The notes under the pieces: generated by a model
Database searches by the model: none
What the model was told of the DNA's origin: nothing
The model's input: the letters and a program-made list of their open reading frames with translations, nothing else
Origin: Candidatus Cloacimonadota bacterium
GTDB lineage: Bacteria > Cloacimonadota > Cloacimonadia > Cloacimonadales > TCS61
Direction: 5' to 3'
Length of the DNA: 5,157 bases
NCBI GenBank assembly: GCA_021108055.1
Contig: JAIORR010000076.1
Location: 1-5,157, forward strand
Part shown: one piece after another, positions 4,747 to 5,157 of the stretch
How positions within the stretch are numbered: position 1 is the first letter of the stretch
Layout of the letters: the number at the start of each line of letters is the position of its first letter
Translations under genes and position numbers: made by a program

Positions 4747-5157
4747 TGTGGTCGAGAATTCGATAGAAGCAAAAGCTTCGATAATTGAGATAAAGATTGT
4801 TGAGGACAAAAACAATGATTTGCTCGCAGTCGAAATAAAAGATAATGGAAGAGGAATGAACAAAGAAACCATTAACAAAGTGCTGGACCCGTTCTATACA
4901 ACAAGAACGACACGAAAAGTGGGCATGGGGCTTTCTCTTTTGGCACAAGCGGCGAGAGAAAGCAATGGAAATTTTGAGATAAATTCTAAGGTTGGTGAAG
5001 GCACAGAGGTTAAGGCTGTTTTTCAATATAGTCATATCGATCGTAAACCTATCGGAGATATGAAAAACACACTTATAACTTTAATGGTCTCTCATCCTGA
5101 AATAAATTTTGTTTATGAACATCAAGATGAAGATGGTAATTATGTTCTGGATTCGAA
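4718..5157 (+). CDS. Stand-alone GHKL (HATPase_c) ATP-binding protein, 3'-truncated by the window end
   Basis: The ATG at 4718 opens a frame that stays open to the window edge (146 complete codons). It begins MEDLSLHILDVVENSIEAKA, with the N-box around E13 and N14 at the extreme N-terminus, so no sensor or DHp domain precedes the ATPase fold. The G1 box is IKDNGRGMN (D42, G44, G46). DPFYTTRTTRKVGMGLSLL (57-75) holds the ATP-lid and G2 region, and VGEGTEV forms the last strand. A segment beginning YSHIDRKPIGDM follows and is characteristic of the hydrogenase-associated members. Relatives are about 180 residues, so some 30-40 residues are probably missing. It overlaps the PHP gene by 29 bp; only a weak AAGAATAAAG precedes the start, so translation probably depends on coupling. 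It is likely an ATP-dependent kinase or switch, but its target is unknown. Confidence 0.87.
   Translation, partial: MEDLSLHILDVVENSIEAKASIIEIKIVEDKNNDLLAVEIKDNGRGMNKETINKVLDPFYTTRTTRKVGMGLSLLAQAARESNGNFEINSKVGEGTEVKAVFQYSHIDRKPIGDMKNTLITLMVSHPEINFVYEHQDEDGNYVLDS

Noticed and set aside
4733..5035. Minus-strand open frame opposite the second ATPase gene
   Set aside because: The + strand frame here carries intact GHKL motifs (DNGRGMN, VGMGLSLL, GEGTEV), so the antisense frame is a shadow; the same holds for the frame at 4654-4878.
192..5042. Recurrent ATCGATC motif
   Set aside because: Several occurrences fall on Ile-Asp codon pairs (ATC GAT) within genes, so codon usage explains most of them.
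1..5157. CRISPR array, tRNA or rRNA gene, phage or toxin-antitoxin genes
   Set aside because: No regularly spaced long repeats, cloverleaf or conserved RNA signature, integrase, transposase or paired small toxin genes were seen.

Overview
The window carries one co-directional (+ strand) gene cluster from what looks like an AT-rich, strictly anaerobic, fermentative bacterium. Two things suggest this: a gene for the NADH-oxidising subunit of an electron-bifurcating [FeFe]-hydrogenase (HydB type), and the small accessory genes that accompany such hydrogenases in Thermotogae, Clostridia and several uncultured anaerobic phyla. The base composition, the four-helix-bundle gene tail and the dispersed short repeats would fit a Cloacimonadota- or FCB-like genome, but that placement is a guess; no rRNA or other phylogenetic marker is present.

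Layout. Positions 3-113 hold the last 36 codons of an upstream gene, probably a four-helix-bundle (S23/IVS-type) protein. An AT-rich gap follows, with an in-phase heptamer repeat (127-161). The hydB-like gene runs 225-2015. A DRTGG-domain protein (2020-2382) and a CBS-pair/HATPase fusion (2385-3317) follow with gaps of only 4 and 2 nt. The next gap (3318-3560) is unusually structured: a ~100-bp inverted-repeat element, a separate hairpin, and a compact double hairpin ending just before the ribosome binding site of a second DRTGG protein (3564-3902). A 100-bp gap with a second degenerate heptamer array leads to a PHP-domain phosphoesterase (4003-4746). That gene overlaps by 29 bp the start of a second HATPase-domain protein (4718 to beyond the window end).

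How the genes may work together. HydB would take electrons from NADH through FMN and Fe-S clusters and pass them to HydA (H2-forming) together with ferredoxin-derived electrons; hydA and hydC are not in the window. The other five genes contain no electron-transfer domain. They look like a small signalling set: two DRTGG proteins (the fold found N-terminal to HPr kinase), an adenylate-binding CBS pair fused to an anti-sigma-like ATPase, a PHP-family hydrolase and a stand-alone GHKL ATPase. The association with hydrogenases is known, but the biochemical role of this set is, to my knowledge, not established. The most interesting possibility here is an energy- or redox-sensing phosphorylation/dephosphorylation circuit controlling the bifurcating hydrogenase.
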